This document shows positions 1-8,254 of a stretch of 9,577 bases of DNA, in pieces; within the stretch, counting starts at the first letter, position 1; every line of letters begins with the position of its first letter. The stretch covers positions 1-9,577 of the forward strand of contig JAICTR010000082.1 in assembly GCA_025936275.1 (NCBI GenBank), read 5' to 3'. The notes beneath the pieces are model-generated. The model searched no databases. It was given only the letters and a program-made list of their open reading frames with translations, and was not told where the DNA came from. A program made the translations under genes and the position numbers. The DNA is from Burkholderiales bacterium (GTDB lineage Bacteria; Pseudomonadota; Gammaproteobacteria; Burkholderiales; Usitatibacteraceae).

Positions 1-1050
<1,050 letters not shown>

Positions 1051-1083
1051 AGCTCTCGGCTCTGCGTTCAACCCCGCTCGCAG

Positions 1084-1343
1084 TCCGCGCATGATGTGCT
1101 CTGCGAGATCGTGCCGCCGGCCGTGCGAGGTCGGGACGCCCACGTAGCGCACGCGCCCTTTCGCCTTCATGCGCCGGATCGTCTCGAGGTGCACCTCCCA
1201 GTCGAGGAAGTTGTGCACCTGCATCGGGTCGAAGCGCAAACGCCAGAGCTCGCTCGACGCTTCCATCTGCCGGCGGCCCGCGACCGCGCCAGCATCGAGG
1301 CCGCCGCTCCCGCGAGGAACCCGATCGCTTCGCGCCGGTCCAT
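1084..1343 (-). pseudogene. Remnant of a Tat-exported aldo/keto reductase
   Basis: This is the only gene-like content of the 335-bp gap between thiC and uppP. On the minus strand an ATG at 1343, preceded 6 nt upstream by GGAAGG (1350-1355), opens MDRREAIGFLAGAAASMLA, a short twin-arginine-like leader ending near 1262. In another frame, about 1278 down to 1084, the sequence reads RRQMEASSELW, RFDPMQVHNFLDW, KAKGRVRYVGV and TSHGRRHDLAEHIMR. I recognise this as the central part of an aldo/keto reductase; the H of MQVHN matches the family's catalytic histidine. The residues that should lie between leader and core, about 90 and including the Asp, Tyr and Lys of the catalytic tetrad, are gone. The part after HIMR is also gone, where the frame runs into the antisense of thiC. 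A full gene would be near 1 kb. I infer an internal frameshifting deletion plus loss of the 3' part. Function is unlikely. Confidence 0.72.
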
Positions 1344-1369
1344 GGGACGCCTTCCGCCAAGATTCGCGA

Positions 1370-1378
1370 TGCTAGACT
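1370..1378 (+). promoter_or_regulatory. Candidate extended -10 promoter of uppP
   Basis: TGC followed by TAGACT (hexamer 1373-1378) resembles an extended -10 element. No good -35 is visible at the usual spacing; the best is a weak CCTTCC near 1350. Transcription would start about 7 nt downstream, at or next to the uppP ATG at 1386, so the mRNA may have essentially no leader. This is inference from a short motif. Confidence 0.35.
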
Positions 1379-1385
1379 CCGGCCG

Positions 1386-2201
1386 ATGCTACACCCGCTC
1401 GTCGACGCCCTGATCCTCGGCGTGGTGGAAGGACTCACCGAGTTCCTGCCGGTCTCCTCCACCGGCCACCTCATCATCGTCTCCGACCTGCTGGGCGGGA
1501 CCGGCGAGAAGGGCAAGGTCTTCGACGTCGTGATCCAGTTGGGCGCGATCCTCGCCGTGTGCTGGGAGTTCCGCGTGCGCATCGGCCGCGCGTTCGGCGG
1601 GCTCGCGACCGACCGCGTCCAGCAGCGCTTCGCGCTGAACCTGCTGGTGGCGTTCCTGCCCGCGGCGCTGCTCGGGCTCGCGTTCGAGCGCCAGATCAAG
1701 CAGCACCTCTTCGCGCCGCTCACGGTGGCGGTCGCGCTCATCGTGGGCGGGCTCGTGATCTTCGCCGTGGAGCGCTGGTATTCGCGCCGGCCGGCGCCGC
1801 GTGTGACCAGCATGTACGACATGACCTGGCTCGATGCGCTGAAGGTCGGCATCGCGCAGTGCTTCGCCCTCATCCCGGGCACCTCGCGCTCGGGGGCGAC
1901 CATCATGGGCGGGATGCTGTTCGGCCTTTCGCGCAACGTCGCGACCGAGTTCTCGTTCTTCCTCGCGATCCCGGTGATGTTCGCCGCGACCGGCTACGAG
2001 ATGGTCAAGAACCGCGCGCTCTTCTCCGCCGACGACCTGGCGATGATCGGCGTGGGCTTCGTGGTGAGCTTCCTCGCCGCGCTTGTCGCGGTGAAGGGCC
2101 TCATCCGCTACGTGGCGCACAACGACTTCCGCGCGTTCGGCTGGTACCGGATCGCGCTGGGGATCATGACGCTGGCGTATTGGGGTCAGGTTGGCTTTTG
2201 A
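1386..2201 (+). CDS. uppP: Undecaprenyl-diphosphatase UppP (BacA family)
   Basis: UppP dephosphorylates undecaprenyl pyrophosphate to the monophosphate, recycling the lipid carrier used for peptidoglycan and other envelope glycans. Overexpression of the family gives bacitracin resistance. It is an integral inner-membrane protein. The 271 residues match the usual length. The first signature is EGLTEFLPVSSTGH at residues 15-28 (E15, E19 and H28 equivalent to catalytic-site residues), and the second is PGTSRSG at 164-170 with the essential arginine R168. Hydrophobic helices are visible at about 84-100, 111-128, 189-203, 218-237 and 252-268. The ATG at 1386 gives the standard N-terminus; no in-frame ATG or GTG lies just upstream and no Shine-Dalgarno sequence is visible. 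The final six codons (WGQVGF) and the stop lie inside the REP-like repeat beginning at 2181, so the C-terminal tip is probably repeat-derived. The gene converges on chpA. Confidence 0.97.
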   Translation: MLHPLVDALILGVVEGLTEFLPVSSTGHLIIVSDLLGGTGEKGKVFDVVIQLGAILAVCWEFRVRIGRAFGGLATDRVQQRFALNLLVAFLPAALLGLAFERQIKQHLFAPLTVAVALIVGGLVIFAVERWYSRRPAPRVTSMYDMTWLDALKVGIAQCFALIPGTSRSGATIMGGMLFGLSRNVATEFSFFLAIPVMFAATGYEMVKNRALFSADDLAMIGVGFVVSFLAALVAVKGLIRYVAHNDFRAFGWYRIALGIMTLAYWGQVGF

Positions 2202-2218
2202 GCCTGTCCCATTTTTCT
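2183..2218 (+). terminator. Probable intrinsic terminator of uppP
   Basis: GGGTCAGG (2183-2190) pairs with CCTGTCCC (2203-2210) with one T-T mismatch, and the stem is followed directly by ATTTTTCT (2211-2218). The uppP stop codon (2199-2201) lies in the loop. The stem is the left arm of the REP-like doublet. A hairpin followed by a T tract just at the gene end fits rho-independent termination. Confidence 0.55.
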
Positions 2219-2243
2219 AGCGGTACGGGGCGACGACCTTCGC

Positions 2244-2279
2244 GGAAAAGGGGACAGGTTCAAAAATTAACCTGACCCC
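2244..2279 (-). terminator. Probable intrinsic terminator of chpA
   Basis: Read on the minus strand, GGGGTCAGGTT (2279-2269) pairs with AACCTGTCCCC (2260-2250), 10 of 11 pairs, around an 8-nt AT-rich loop, followed by TTTTCC (2249-2244). It starts 6 nt after the chpA stop codon. It is the right arm of the REP-like doublet and mirrors the uppP terminator, so the pair could act as a bidirectional barrier between the convergent genes. Confidence 0.55.
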
Positions 2280-2284
2280 ATTTC

Positions 2285-5200
2285 CTATGCGAGCGCGGAC
2301 TCGCGGGTGTAGCGGCGAATGAGGGCGAGCAGCTGGTCTTCCTGGTAGGGCTTGCCCATGTACTCGTTCACGCCGATCTCGAGCGCGTGGTTGCGGTGCT
2401 TGTCCGCGGTGCGCGAGGTGATCATGATGATCGGGATGCCGCGCGTCGCGTCGTCGGCGCGGACGTTGCGCGCGAACTCGAAGCCGTCCATGCGCGGCAT
2501 CTCCACGTCGAGCAGGATGCAGTCGGGCTTCGTCTCCTGCAGCTGCTGCAGCGCATCGACCCCGTCCTTCGCGGTCGCGACCTCGTAGCCTTCGCGCGCC
2601 AGCATGCGGCTCGTGATCTTGCGCACGGTGAGCGAATCGTCCACCACCATCACCAGCGGCGCCCCGGACTTCTGCTCCACGGTGAACGCGGGCTCCGCCG
2701 GCTTCGGCGCGGAGTGGGAAACCTCGACTCCCACCGGCGTCTCGCGATGCACGAGCTGCACCGGGTTGAGGATCAGCACCACCTGCCCGTTCCCGAGCAC
2801 GGTGGCGCCCGCGATGCCGGCGAGGCGCGAAAGCTGCGGGCCGATCGTCTTCACCACCACCTCGCGGTTGCCGACGATCTCGTCGACGCGGATCGCCGCG
2901 CGCTGCACGCCGCTCTTGAGGAGCAGCACCGGGATCTGGCGCGCCGGCGCGGGCGTATCGATCTCGCCCAGCAGCGGCAGCAACGAGCGAAGCGGGTAGC
3001 GGTTGGCCTTCCACTCGATCGCGCCCTTCGCCACCGCCTCGGCGTAGGCGTCGCCCTTGAGCTCCTGCACCTGTTCCACCATCACCGTCGGCACCGCGTA
3101 CACCGAGGCGCCGGCGCGCAGCATCACCGCCTGGGTGACCGCGAGCGTGAGGGGGAGCGTGATCGTGAACGCCGCGCCGCGTCCCGGCGTCGAGGAGATC
3201 TCGACGCGGCCGCCGAGCGAGGTGATCTCGTTCTTCACCACGTCCATGCCGACGCCGCGCCCCGCGATCTGGTTCACCTCGGAAGCGGTGGAGAAGCCCG
3301 GCATGAAGATGAACTGGGCGAGCTGCGGGTCGGGCAGCTCCACGTCGGGAGCGAGGAGGCCCGCGTTGATCGCCTTCTCGCGGATGCGCGCGAAGTCGAG
3401 CCCCGCGCCGTCGTCGGCCACGGTGAGCACCACCTCGTTGCCGCGCTGCACCGCGTCGATCGAGATCTCGCCGATCTCGGCCTTGCCCGCCGCGACGCGC
3501 GCCCCGGGCTTCTCGATGCCGTGCGCGATGGCGTTCCTCAGCAGGTGCTCGAAGGGCGCGGTGATCTTCTCCAGCACCGAGCGGTCGAGCTCGGTGCGCG
3601 TGCCCTTGAATTCGAGGTTCGCCTTCTTGTCGAGCTCCTTCGCGGTCTGGCGTACCACGCGATAGAAGCGATCCGCGAGGTTGCCCAGCGGCACCAGCCG
3701 CACGCCCATCAATCCCTGCTGCAGCTCGCGGTTGAGGCGCGCCTGGGCATGGATCGCGAGCTCGGTCTCGTCGAGGTTCTTCTGCAGCCCCTGGTGCAGC
3801 GTGATCACGTCGCCCAGCGACTCGGCGAGGAAGCGCGTGAGCTCCTGCATGCGCGAGAAGCGGTCGAACTCGAGCGGATCGAAGGTTTCGCCTGACTCCT
3901 CCTTCGCCTTGATGGTGCTCTGCATCTGCCCTTCGGAGGCGATCTCGATCTCGCGCAGCTGCGAGCGCATGCGCGAGATGTTGTCGGTGAGGTCCCCGAG
4001 CGCGCGCCTGAAGGCCGCCATCTCGCCCTCGATCCGCGAGCGCGCGATGGAAAGCTCGCCCGCCTCGTTCACGAAGCGGTCGATCATCTCCGCGTTCACG
4101 CGCAGCAGCGCCGCGCGGCTCTCGCGCAGCTCCGGCGGGAGCGCCTCGCGCTCGGCCTTCTCCTGCGCCGCCGCGGCGATCACCGCGAGCGCGCCGGGCT
4201 TGTCCTTCTGGTGCTCGAAGACCGCGGCGACCGGCACCTCGATCGGCTCCGCCTCGAGGAGGTCCTCGCCGCGCGCGAGACGCTCGAGCGACATGGAGAA
4301 GCGGTCGACGCGCTCTTCCACCTCGTCGAAGAGCCTCGCGTCCGGCACCTCGGCTTCGTCGAGGGCATCGATGCGCGCCTCGAGGGTGTGCGCGAGCTCG
4401 CCCAGGCGCATGAGGCCGGTCATGCGCGCGCTGCCCTTGAGCGTGTGCAGGTGGCGTTGCAGCTCGCCCGCCGGCGAGTGATCCGCCGGCGCCGCCTTCC
4501 AGCGGCGCACGCCCTCGCTCACCAGCGGCAGGATCTCTTTCGCCTCGTCGAGGAAGACCGGCAGCAGGTCGCGGTCGAGGTCGTCGTGGATCTTGCGCTG
4601 TTCCTTGCCCGCCTCGAACGCCGCCGACTGCTCCTCGCGCGCGGGCATGGCGGCGGCGTGCGCGGCGAGCGCCGCGGCCGCGGCGGCGGGAACCGCGATC
4701 TGCTCTTCGACCGCGATCGAATCGGTGGGCGCCGTCGGCTTCTCGGCCACGACGGGTTCGTCCACGACCGGCGTGGCGCTCGGCTGTGGCGCTCCCTCGG
4801 GCGCGACCAGGTCGAGCGACGGCATCGCCGCGCCTTCGAGCCCCTCGCGCACGATGCCCGGCATGCGGATGTGCGTTCCCTCGCCGGTGCGGCGCGCCTC
4901 GCGCAATCCTTCGCGCAACGCGGCGAGCGCCTCGACCACGTCCTCGCGCGGATACGGCAGCGCGGCGCCGCGCACCGATTCGACCATCGCGGTGAGCGCG
5001 TCCACGGCGCGGCGCGTGACCGACAGGCGATGCGCGTCGAATTCCGGCGGCAGGTCGATCGCGTCCTGCAGCCACTTCTCGAGCGCGTACGAGAGCGCCG
5101 CGACCGACTCGAACCCGGTGGTGCGCGAGCTGCTGGAAAGGGTGTGCGCCGCGCGCATGAAGGCGGGCTCGATCGGGTGCATCGGATCGGATTCGAGGAG

Positions 5201-8200
5201 CCGCATCTGCTCCTGGAGCACCGCGACATGCTGCTCCGCCTCGCCGAGGTAGATCGCGAACAGCGGACGCGGCAGCACGACCGAGCCGATGGTCGCCAGC
5301 TCTTCCTCGGGCGGCGCGGCGGGTTCGCCGGCGAAAACGTCCGGCGCCGGCTCGCTCCCGGCCTGCGCTTGTGCCGGCTCGGCGGGCTGCGACGGCGCGC
5401 CGCCGAAGAGCTCCGCGAGGTCCGGCATCGCCGCGGCCGGCGCTTCCTCGACCGGCTTTTCCTCGATCGGCTTCTCGGCGGCCGCCTGCGGCGTGAAGCC
5501 GAGCGATGCGAAATCGAGCGAGAACGTCTCCGCCGCGGGAGCGACGGGCGGCTGCGTCGGCGCCGGCTCGATCACGGAAGGCTCGATCGCCGATGGCTCG
5601 ATCGCCGGCGGCTCGACGGCGGAAAGGTCAGGCTGGGCATCGGCGGCGAGGGAAACGACGGCCGGCATCTCCGCAACGGGCGCTTCGACGACTTGCGGCA
5701 CCGGCTCGAGCATCGCTTCGTTCGCCGAGTCGGCCGCCGGTGCATCGGGCGCCGCGGCTTGGCTTTCGTTCGCCGGCGAGGCGGCGACCGCCTCGTGACC
5801 GCCCTTCAGGCCCTCGGCGCGCGCGATGATCTGCGCACCGTCGATCGCGGCGCTGCCGCCCGCGTTGAGCTCGCCGATCCAGCGCGCGAACGACTCGCGC
5901 GCGAGGCCGATGAAGTCGATGAGCGGCGGCGTCGCCGGCTTCTCCTCCTTCAGCCACTTGTTCATCACCTGCTCGCATTGCCACGCCATCTCGCCGAGGT
6001 CGGTGAGCCCGACCATGCGGCCGCTGCCCTTGAGCGTGTGGAACCCGCGGCGGATGGTGGTGAGCGCCTCGCGGTCGTGCGGCGCTTCGCGGCAGGCGCC
6101 GAGATTGCTCTCGATGGTCGCGACCACCTCGGCCGCCTCCTCGAGGAAGATCTCGAGCAGCTCCTTGTCGATCTCCGCGCCCGGGGCGTCGACCAGCTGC
6201 ACCACCTGCGCGGTCGGCATCTCGGGGGGCTTCTCGGGCGCGAGCACCTGGATCGCGCGGAAGACGCCGGTATCGGCCGACGAGGCCTCCTTGATGACCT
6301 GCAGCGCCTCCTCGCTCCTGCGCGCCACGGCCGAATCGGCGAGCACCGCGGCATCGCGCTGCAGCGCGCCGACCGCCTTCTCGAGGCGCTCGCGCGCCGC
6401 GTCGCCGGGCTGCTCCTTCCAGTCCTCGTAGAGCGCCTGCACCTTCTGCTTCTGCACGTCGATGTCGAGCGGCGAGACGGTGCCGGTGCGGCGCACCTCG
6501 AGCTCCGCCTCGCGCTCCGCGAGGCCGTAGCGCAGCAGCGCGGGCATCAGCGCCGCGCGCGGGGAGGCGGCGCCCTCCTGCAGCGCGGCGACGAAGAGGC
6601 CCAGCGCCGAGAGTCCGTCGGCGACCATCTCGGCGGCCTCGCCCGAGCCGTCCACGGAGCCCTCCGCGAACTGCTGCACGCGCGCCATCACCGCGGCGTT
6701 GAGCGCGGCGGCATCGGAAAGCTCGAGGATCATGAGCGCGCCCTGGACCTGCGCGAACTGCGCGGTGAGGCCGGAGAGGTCGGCGCGCTTCGAGGCATCG
6801 CGGAAGAAGCCGTCCAGCACCTGCTCGATGTTCTGCAGGTTCACCTGCACTTCCTGGCCGACCTGGAAGATGAGGAGCTTTTCCTGCGCGCGCCGCGTCA
6901 TCTCGTCGAGGAGGCCGCCTTCGATCGCCTCGACGGGCGCGAGCGGCTCGCCCGCCATCACCGCGCGCAGCCGCTCCGCGACGGTGCGCGCCTGGCGCGC
7001 GAAATCCGGCCCGAGTCGCGCCAGGTTCTCGAGGGCGGACTCGACGAAGAGCATCGCGGTCGCCACTTCGAGCGCCTGCGACTCCGAGGGCGGGATCGCC
7101 TTCGCCTTCAGCGCCGGCGCGACCTCGGTGAGGCGCACGAAGACCAGCTGCAGGTCCTTGTCGGGGAGCTTGCCGGCGCGTTCCGCGAGCACCAGCGCCT
7201 GCTTGCCGAACGGCTCGAGCGCGGCACGGTTGCCCGAGGTGTACTTGAGCCACGCGTCCTTCTGCTGGCCGGTGAGCTCGCGCAGCTCGCGCACCACGGG
7301 CGCCAGCGCCTCGTCGTCGACCGCGAGCGCGCCGCGCTCCGGCGATTCGAGCAGCGGCTCGAGGCGATAGACGGTCTTCAGGAGGCCGATGCGCTCCGAT
7401 ACCGCCGACGAGCGCCCCACCACCAGCAGGAGGTCGCGGAACAGCCGCTCGGCGACCTTCGCCGAGCCGTCGATGAGCTGCTTCACCTGCTGGTCGATCT
7501 TCGCGAAGAGCGGCTTCGACGCGGGCCCCACCTCGGTGCCGCCGAAGATCAGCGAGTCGAAGAACGCCGCCGCCGCGGTCCAGAACGGCCGGTTGGGCGT
7601 GGCCGCCTGCAGCGACTCGATCGCGCACACCGCCGCATGCATCTGGCGCAGCGCCTCGGCGACGTCGGGTCCCTTGAGCATGCGCAGCAGGCCCTGCTGG
7701 TACTGCGCGCGCTGCAGCGCGAGCGCCTTGGCGAGCACCGCGTCGTCGAGCGGTGCGCTCGAGGCGAGCGGGGGCAACGGCGCGGAGAGGTCGGGGGAAA
7801 AGAGGTCCCCCTCGTTGGCGTCGTTCTGGCCGCGCGCGCGGTTGAGCTCGAGGTACGGCGCGAGGAGCCGCATCGGGCGGTCCGCCTCGCCGGCGAGCAG
7901 CATGTCGAGGTACGAGGCGAGCGCCGCGATGCCGCGCTTCGCGACCACCGTGACCGCCGCGAGGCGCGAGGCATCCTCCGTCTCGAGGAATGCGACCAGC
8001 TTCTCGAGCTCCTCGTTGAAGCGCGTGGCGGCGCCCAATCCCACCATCGCCAGCGCGCCGGTCGCCTGGTGCAGGTGCGTGAGGATGTACTTGACCGGCC
8101 CGCGCTCGCCGGGATTCGACGCGAGCTTGTCGAGGTTCTCGCGCGCCTGGTTGAGCGAGTGATCGATCTCGGTCTTGACCCAGCTGAGCGGGCCGAGGTC

Positions 8201-8227
8201 GAAATCGGTGTCGGGATTCGCGGCCAT
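2285..8227 (-). CDS. chpA: ChpA/PilL-type chemotaxis hybrid histidine kinase of the type IV pilus Chp system
   Basis: This CheA-like kinase takes signals from PilJ and passes phosphate to PilG/PilH-type regulators controlling type IV pilus motors and twitching; it is cytoplasmic, at the receptor array. It has 1980 residues, shorter than the roughly 2470-residue P. aeruginosa ChpA. Domains in order are: a FimL-like N-terminal region, about 1-620, opening with a degenerate Hpt (LHQATG, H53); Hpt domains with FHTLKGSG (H730), AHTLSSSS (H1028) and LHTLKGSA (H1261); a P3-like dimerization region, about 1370-1530; and the ATPase, with N box N1565, G1 DDGAG at 1605-1609, F box FMPGFSTA at 1641-1648 and G2 GRGVGMD at 1656-1662. 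A CheW-like domain (about 1697-1835) and a REC domain follow (D1863/D1864, phospho-Asp D1907, T1937, K1959). Pro/Ala-rich linkers lie near 835-985 and 1120-1215. All kinase and receiver residues look intact. The ATG at 8227 is 27 bp after pilJ; the gene is sometimes called pilL. Confidence 0.95.
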   Translation of the reverse strand: MAANPDTDFDLGPLSWVKTEIDHSLNQARENLDKLASNPGERGPVKYILTHLHQATGALAMVGLGAATRFNEELEKLVAFLETEDASRLAAVTVVAKRGIAALASYLDMLLAGEADRPMRLLAPYLELNRARGQNDANEGDLFSPDLSAPLPPLASSAPLDDAVLAKALALQRAQYQQGLLRMLKGPDVAEALRQMHAAVCAIESLQAATPNRPFWTAAAAFFDSLIFGGTEVGPASKPLFAKIDQQVKQLIDGSAKVAERLFRDLLLVVGRSSAVSERIGLLKTVYRLEPLLESPERGALAVDDEALAPVVRELRELTGQQKDAWLKYTSGNRAALEPFGKQALVLAERAGKLPDKDLQLVFVRLTEVAPALKAKAIPPSESQALEVATAMLFVESALENLARLGPDFARQARTVAERLRAVMAGEPLAPVEAIEGGLLDEMTRRAQEKLLIFQVGQEVQVNLQNIEQVLDGFFRDASKRADLSGLTAQFAQVQGALMILELSDAAALNAAVMARVQQFAEGSVDGSGEAAEMVADGLSALGLFVAALQEGAASPRAALMPALLRYGLAEREAELEVRRTGTVSPLDIDVQKQKVQALYEDWKEQPGDAARERLEKAVGALQRDAAVLADSAVARRSEEALQVIKEASSADTGVFRAIQVLAPEKPPEMPTAQVVQLVDAPGAEIDKELLEIFLEEAAEVVATIESNLGACREAPHDREALTTIRRGFHTLKGSGRMVGLTDLGEMAWQCEQVMNKWLKEEKPATPPLIDFIGLARESFARWIGELNAGGSAAIDGAQIIARAEGLKGGHEAVAASPANESQAAAPDAPAADSANEAMLEPVPQVVEAPVAEMPAVVSLAADAQPDLSAVEPPAIEPSAIEPSVIEPAPTQPPVAPAAETFSLDFASLGFTPQAAAEKPIEEKPVEEAPAAAMPDLAELFGGAPSQPAEPAQAQAGSEPAPDVFAGEPAAPPEEELATIGSVVLPRPLFAIYLGEAEQHVAVLQEQMRLLESDPMHPIEPAFMRAAHTLSSSSRTTGFESVAALSYALEKWLQDAIDLPPEFDAHRLSVTRRAVDALTAMVESVRGAALPYPREDVVEALAALREGLREARRTGEGTHIRMPGIVREGLEGAAMPSLDLVAPEGAPQPSATPVVDEPVVAEKPTAPTDSIAVEEQIAVPAAAAAALAAHAAAMPAREEQSAAFEAGKEQRKIHDDLDRDLLPVFLDEAKEILPLVSEGVRRWKAAPADHSPAGELQRHLHTLKGSARMTGLMRLGELAHTLEARIDALDEAEVPDARLFDEVEERVDRFSMSLERLARGEDLLEAEPIEVPVAAVFEHQKDKPGALAVIAAAAQEKAEREALPPELRESRAALLRVNAEMIDRFVNEAGELSIARSRIEGEMAAFRRALGDLTDNISRMRSQLREIEIASEGQMQSTIKAKEESGETFDPLEFDRFSRMQELTRFLAESLGDVITLHQGLQKNLDETELAIHAQARLNRELQQGLMGVRLVPLGNLADRFYRVVRQTAKELDKKANLEFKGTRTELDRSVLEKITAPFEHLLRNAIAHGIEKPGARVAAGKAEIGEISIDAVQRGNEVVLTVADDGAGLDFARIREKAINAGLLAPDVELPDPQLAQFIFMPGFSTASEVNQIAGRGVGMDVVKNEITSLGGRVEISSTPGRGAAFTITLPLTLAVTQAVMLRAGASVYAVPTVMVEQVQELKGDAYAEAVAKGAIEWKANRYPLRSLLPLLGEIDTPAPARQIPVLLLKSGVQRAAIRVDEIVGNREVVVKTIGPQLSRLAGIAGATVLGNGQVVLILNPVQLVHRETPVGVEVSHSAPKPAEPAFTVEQKSGAPLVMVVDDSLTVRKITSRMLAREGYEVATAKDGVDALQQLQETKPDCILLDVEMPRMDGFEFARNVRADDATRGIPIIMITSRTADKHRNHALEIGVNEYMGKPYQEDQLLALIRRYTRESALA
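5566..5625 (-). repeat. 15-bp tandem repeat in the ChpA linker
   Basis: Three near-identical 15-bp units (5566-5580, 5581-5595 and 5596-5610, each beginning GCTCGATC) are followed by a partial, diverged fourth. On the coding strand they give a repeated five-residue unit of the type AIEPS (EPPAIEPSAIEPSVIEP), near residues 869-888 in the Pro/Ala-rich linker between two Hpt domains. Because the unit is a multiple of three, copy-number change would lengthen or shorten the linker without breaking the frame. Confidence 0.75.
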
Positions 8228-8240
8228 GGACGGTGTCTCG

Positions 8241-8248
8241 TTTCCTTT
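8241..8248 (-). promoter_or_regulatory. Ribosome binding site of chpA
   Basis: AAAGGAAA on the minus strand lies 13 nt upstream of the chpA ATG (8227), inside the 27-bp gap after the pilJ stop. The spacing is longer than the ideal but this is the only purine-rich site present. It supports independent initiation on a pilJ-chpA message and supports this ATG as the start. Confidence 0.55.
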
Positions 8249-8254
8249 CGCGCG

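Larger units (their letters stand above)
2181..2280. repeat. REP-like inverted doublet (two hairpins facing each other)
   Basis: Bases 2181-2217 and the reverse complement of 2244-2280 agree at 31 of 37 positions, separated by a 26-bp GC-rich spacer (2218-2243). The outermost 12 bp, TGGGGTCAGGTT and AACCTGACCCCA, are perfect. Each arm is itself a hairpin, GGGGTCAGGTT...CCTGTCCC, and both stems carry the same single central mismatch. This nested layout is that of a bacterial interspersed mosaic element. I recall GGGGTCAGGTT/AACCTGTCCCC-type repeats as common in proteobacterial genomes and associated with REP-associated tyrosine transposases, but no transposase gene is in the window. The element fills the whole uppP-chpA gap and reaches back into the uppP coding sequence. 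Confidence 0.7.

Noticed and set aside
1051..1085. Possible thiC terminator
   Set aside because: The short GCTCTCGGCTCTGCG stretch does not form a convincing stem and has no T tract.
1096..1413. A 105-codon plus-strand frame in the thiC-uppP gap
   Set aside because: It is antisense to the aldo/keto reductase remnant and overlaps the uppP start; no ribosome site or recognisable product.
2387..3895. A 502-codon plus-strand frame antisense to chpA
   Set aside because: Its His/Arg/Leu-rich translation mirrors the antisense of conserved kinase codons. No ribosome site or family resemblance is visible.
2217..5075. A 952-codon minus-strand open frame overlapping chpA
   Set aside because: It is an alternate frame of the chpA coding strand with extreme Arg/Ala/Gly bias and no domain; high GC content removes stop codons. 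The real frame has clear CheA, CheW and REC motifs.
5628..7628. A 666-codon minus-strand open frame inside chpA
   Set aside because: It is a shadow frame with Arg/Ala-rich low-complexity translation and no motifs; the overlapping ChpA frame explains the region.
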